DNA of 17,689 bases from an uncultured Collinsella sp. GTDB lineage: Bacteria; Actinomycetota; Coriobacteriia; Coriobacteriales; Coriobacteriaceae. How positions within the stretch are numbered: the first letter of the stretch is position 1; each line of letters begins with the position of its first letter. Positions 15,820-17,689 of the stretch are shown piece after piece. Location: NCBI GenBank assembly GCA_900550965.1, contig URUC01000037.1, positions 1 to 17,689 of the forward strand. Reading direction: 5' to 3'. A program made the position numbers and the translations under genes. A model generated the notes under the pieces. That model saw nothing but the letters and a program-made list of their open reading frames with translations. It was not told the DNA's origin and made no database searches.

Positions 15820-16779
15820 CTAGCCGTGGAAGCGGGCTATGGGTGCAAGTGGCTGCTCGCGAAAGACGCGATCGACGGCGGCGTGGTATTCGTCGACCTT
15901 TTTAGTCTTGCGTACGAGTTTATGAACGGTAGCGGGGTCAGCGAAGGCGCATTTGGCGTAGAACCACCACTCCTTCATGCGAAAGACTGCATTGCCGCCA
16001 ATCTCGTCCGCATAGGCCGCAAACAGCGTGTCGTGGAAACGCTGCAGTTCGGCTGCCGTGGCAGCAGGACCGCCGTTGACCATGCGAGCCAGAGCGGGGT
16101 TCGCGAGCAGGCCACGCCCCAGCATCACATGGCGCGTGCCGGGATAGGCCTCCACCAGCGCATTCATATCCTCAAGATCGAAAATGTCGCCGTTATAGGC
16201 CACGGGGAACGGCGCACGTTCCAGCGTCTCGCCGTAAAACTCCTTGCGCGGCGATCCCGTATAGCGGTCCTTTTGCACGCGCGGGTGCACGATCAGCTCT
16301 GCCAGCGGCATGCGGCAATACAGATCGAGCACACGCTCGTATTCGTCGTCACCCTCCAGCCCCAGCCTGGTCTTTACCGATACCGGCAACAGCGACCGCT
16401 CGCACACATCGCTCAAGAACACCTCAAGCTCGTCGAGATTACGCAAGAAACCCGAGCCCTTGCCCTTGGCGACAACCGTTCCCGAAGGGCAACCCAAGTT
16501 GAGGTTGACCTCACGGTAGCCCATATCGGCAAGCACCTGCGCCGCCCACACAAACTCGTCCGCGTTCTTGGACATCAGCTGAGGCACCACGTTGAGCCCC
16601 TGGTTATTGGCAAGATCGATCTCCTTAAACGCCTTGCCGCCAAAGCGATTGCCCACCCGCGGCGGCGGCAAAAACGGCGTGTAGTAGCAGTCGAGCGCAC
16701 CAAAGCACTCCGCATGCACGCGACGGAACACATATCCGGTAATCCCCTCCATAGGGGCCAGCGATAGAATCATCGACAT
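15820..16779 (-). CDS. dus: tRNA-dihydrouridine synthase, DusC-like
   Basis: A 319-residue FMN enzyme that reduces uridine to dihydrouridine in tRNA with NADPH. Seen are LAPMEGITGYVFR (7-19, FMN-binding), NLNLGCPSG with catalytic Cys97, VSVKTRLG, LIVHPRVQKDRYTG (His/Arg phosphate contacts), YNGDIFD, and VMLGRGLLANP. A C-terminal helical tRNA-binding domain follows. The length fits the family. Which tRNA position it modifies cannot be told; the PMEG motif and short C-terminus are closer to DusC than to DusA or DusB. ATG 16779 and ATG 16773 are both possible; the second has AAAGTGG at better spacing. The leader contains a perfect 31-nt palindrome (16794-16824). The gene is divergent from the membrane-protein gene at 17024. 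Confidence 0.92.
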   Translation of the reverse strand: MSMILSLAPMEGITGYVFRRVHAECFGALDCYYTPFLPPPRVGNRFGGKAFKEIDLANNQGLNVVPQLMSKNADEFVWAAQVLADMGYREVNLNLGCPSGTVVAKGKGSGFLRNLDELEVFLSDVCERSLLPVSVKTRLGLEGDDEYERVLDLYCRMPLAELIVHPRVQKDRYTGSPRKEFYGETLERAPFPVAYNGDIFDLEDMNALVEAYPGTRHVMLGRGLLANPALARMVNGGPAATAAELQRFHDTLFAAYADEIGGNAVFRMKEWWFYAKCAFADPATVHKLVRKTKKVDEYHAAVDRVFREQPLAPIARFHG

Positions 16780-16793
16780 CCACTTTCACATCA

Positions 16794-16824
16794 ATGTGAC
16801 AAAGGGACAGTCCCTTTGTCACAT
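16794..16824. repeat. Perfect 31-nt palindrome in the dus leader
   Basis: Two 15-nt arms (ATGTGACAAAGGGAC and its complement) flank a single centre base. It ends 14 nt before the dus ATG. On the minus strand the 3' arm ends TCACAT, and the next bases, TGATGTGA, can pair with that same TCACAT. A short hairpin next to the ribosome-binding site therefore competes with the long one. GGGAC/GTCCC palindromes of this style are REP-like. Confidence 0.75.
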
Positions 16825-16826
16825 GC

Positions 16827-16856
16827 ATTATGCCTTGTCCTTGAGGCCACCCACAA
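16827..16856 (-). promoter_or_regulatory. Possible dus promoter
   Basis: On the minus strand CATAAT (16832-16827) lies 18 nt from TTGTGG (16856-16851). The start point would fall near 16820, so the transcript would open almost exactly at the palindrome. A GCCTTGT/ACAAGGC dyad (16833-16839 with 16852-16858) spans the spacer and -35. Confidence 0.45.
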
Positions 16857-16967
16857 GGCGGAGGCGGTTACTTGGCGTTAACTACCCCTCCAGCAGTCGC
16901 TGTGCAACGATTGCCAATAACACGCTGTTGATCACTATGCTTGAACAGCGCACACCCTCTACTCATT

Positions 16968-16973
16968 TATACT
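16968..16973 (+). promoter_or_regulatory. -10 box of the right-edge gene
   Basis: TATACT lies 50 nt upstream of the ATG at 17024. The nearest -35-like sequence, TTGAAC, is 21 nt away, too far for a standard promoter, so only the -10 is claimed. Confidence 0.4.
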
Positions 16974-17023
16974 CAAGAGCGTGCGCGCATCGCCCCCGAA
17001 AAACGATGGGAGTCGAGGACCCT

Positions 17024-17689
17024 ATGCAGCAGCTCACCGAACAAGAACGTAAGCGTATCCAGCGATACTGCATCTGCCCCAAGATTGCCGGCGCGGCGCT
17101 TGCCATGGCGTTCGTGCTGCCCTTATTGATTATCCCCTTCGAAATGATTGACGACATCGTCTTCCATCACGAAAGCTTCCAAGAGACGGGCATGATAACC
17201 GCCTTGGTGCTCGCCGCCATCGAGCTCGTCATATTCTGCTACTGCGCGCTCGCACCGCGCTTTGGCATGCGCGGCAAGCAGTGGAAGGAAATGCAGTACC
17301 GGCTCGTCGTCGAGCAGAGTGAGGAAGACCGCTCGGCACAAATCGCAGGCGTTGTTGGCACGCAGGCCGCCGCGCGCCTGCTCAAGAACAGCGACAACGA
17401 GACCGCACGCAACCTGGGCGGCGCGGCAGAAGTCGCTGCCGCCGTAGGCGCCGTCGCCACCGCAGCGGACGTGCTTACCGAGAGCTTCGCTAACGCAAAG
17501 GCCATGGCGGAGGCCTATAGCGTGCCTATCCCCCGTGCAAAAAAGTGGATCATCGCACTTGTGGCGCTGCCCCTCGCAATCGTGTGCGGTGCCTATATCC
17601 CGCAGCTGGCGCAGGGAAACATCGAGATGCAGGAGAATGCCGAGGCCGCGGCCGAGCAGATCGCCATCGCCCGCAAGACGCTAGAGCCC
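17024..17689 (+). CDS. Unrecognised membrane protein, cut by the window end
   Basis: An open frame of 222 codons without a stop before the window ends. ATG 17024 has GAGG 5 nt upstream. It begins MQQLTEQERKRIQRYC. Hydrophobic stretches near residues 20-41, 56-77 and 175-195 suggest three membrane helices. Between helices 2 and 3 is a polar, Ala-rich helical region of about 95 residues (QAAARLLKNSDN, then EVAAAVGAVATAADVLTESF). After helix 3 the chain turns acidic and Ala/Glu-rich and looks helical. Codon use matches the neighbours. I do not recognise the family and assign no function. It is the only plus-strand gene seen and is divergent from dus, with 244 bp between them. Confidence 0.85.
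   Translation, partial: MQQLTEQERKRIQRYCICPKIAGAALAMAFVLPLLIIPFEMIDDIVFHHESFQETGMITALVLAAIELVIFCYCALAPRFGMRGKQWKEMQYRLVVEQSEEDRSAQIAGVVGTQAAARLLKNSDNETARNLGGAAEVAAAVGAVATAADVLTESFANAKAMAEAYSVPIPRAKKWIIALVALPLAIVCGAYIPQLAQGNIEMQENAEAAAEQIAIARKTLEP

Noticed and set aside
16791..16804. CRP/FNR-type binding site at TCACATTGATGTGA
   Set aside because: The half-sites are in the reverse order and spacing to the TGTGA-N6-TCACA consensus. They are better explained as part of the palindrome.
1..17689. CRISPR arrays, rRNA, tRNA genes, prophage or conjugative genes
   Set aside because: No regularly spaced direct repeats, no conserved RNA signatures and no such proteins were seen on either strand.

Overview
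The window is about 60% GC and carries mostly housekeeping and transport genes, nearly all on the minus strand. The gene set and protein character suggest a gut Actinobacterium of the class Coriobacteriia, most likely Collinsella or a relative: a lactate racemase with its lactate channel, phosphoenolpyruvate carboxylase, two YhgE/Pip proteins and GC-rich codon use. This assignment is inferred from recall of families, not from a search.

Layout from left to right. At 37-2095 (minus) is a two-gene lar unit: larA (nickel-pincer lactate racemase, TTG start) followed by larD (aquaglyceroporin-type lactic acid channel). Upstream of larA, 2096-2846 has no convincing gene. It holds a structured leader with a hairpin/terminator (2216-2333) and a 127-nt nested inverted repeat (2699-2825). 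At 2847-5660 (minus) is ppc, with a TATAAT promoter and two matching dyads upstream. At 5919-7232 (minus) is hisS with its own terminator and -10 box. At 7281-7536 there are two long imperfect hairpins. At 7537-9280 (minus) is an M20D amidohydrolase gene followed by the remains of its partner MFS transporter, which has lost most of its interior. At 9397-10380 (minus) is an EamA/DMT exporter between two strong terminators. At 10582-15597 (minus) is a tandem pair of large YhgE/Pip membrane proteins joined stop-to-start, under a promoter whose -35 is covered by a dyad. At 15820-16779 (minus) is a DusC-like tRNA-dihydrouridine synthase, bracketed by two unrelated long palindromes. A divergent plus-strand gene for an unrecognised three-helix membrane protein starts at 17024 and runs off the window.

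How the genes work together: LarA and LarD would interconvert and transport lactate isomers. ppc is an anaplerotic enzyme and hisS is translation housekeeping. The amidohydrolase probably once worked with the now broken transporter. The YhgE pair probably forms one envelope complex.

The proteins are familiar families, and no wholly new protein system was seen. The less explained material is intergenic: the larA leader, the 127-nt element, the ppc operator pair, the YhgE operator and the palindromes around dus.
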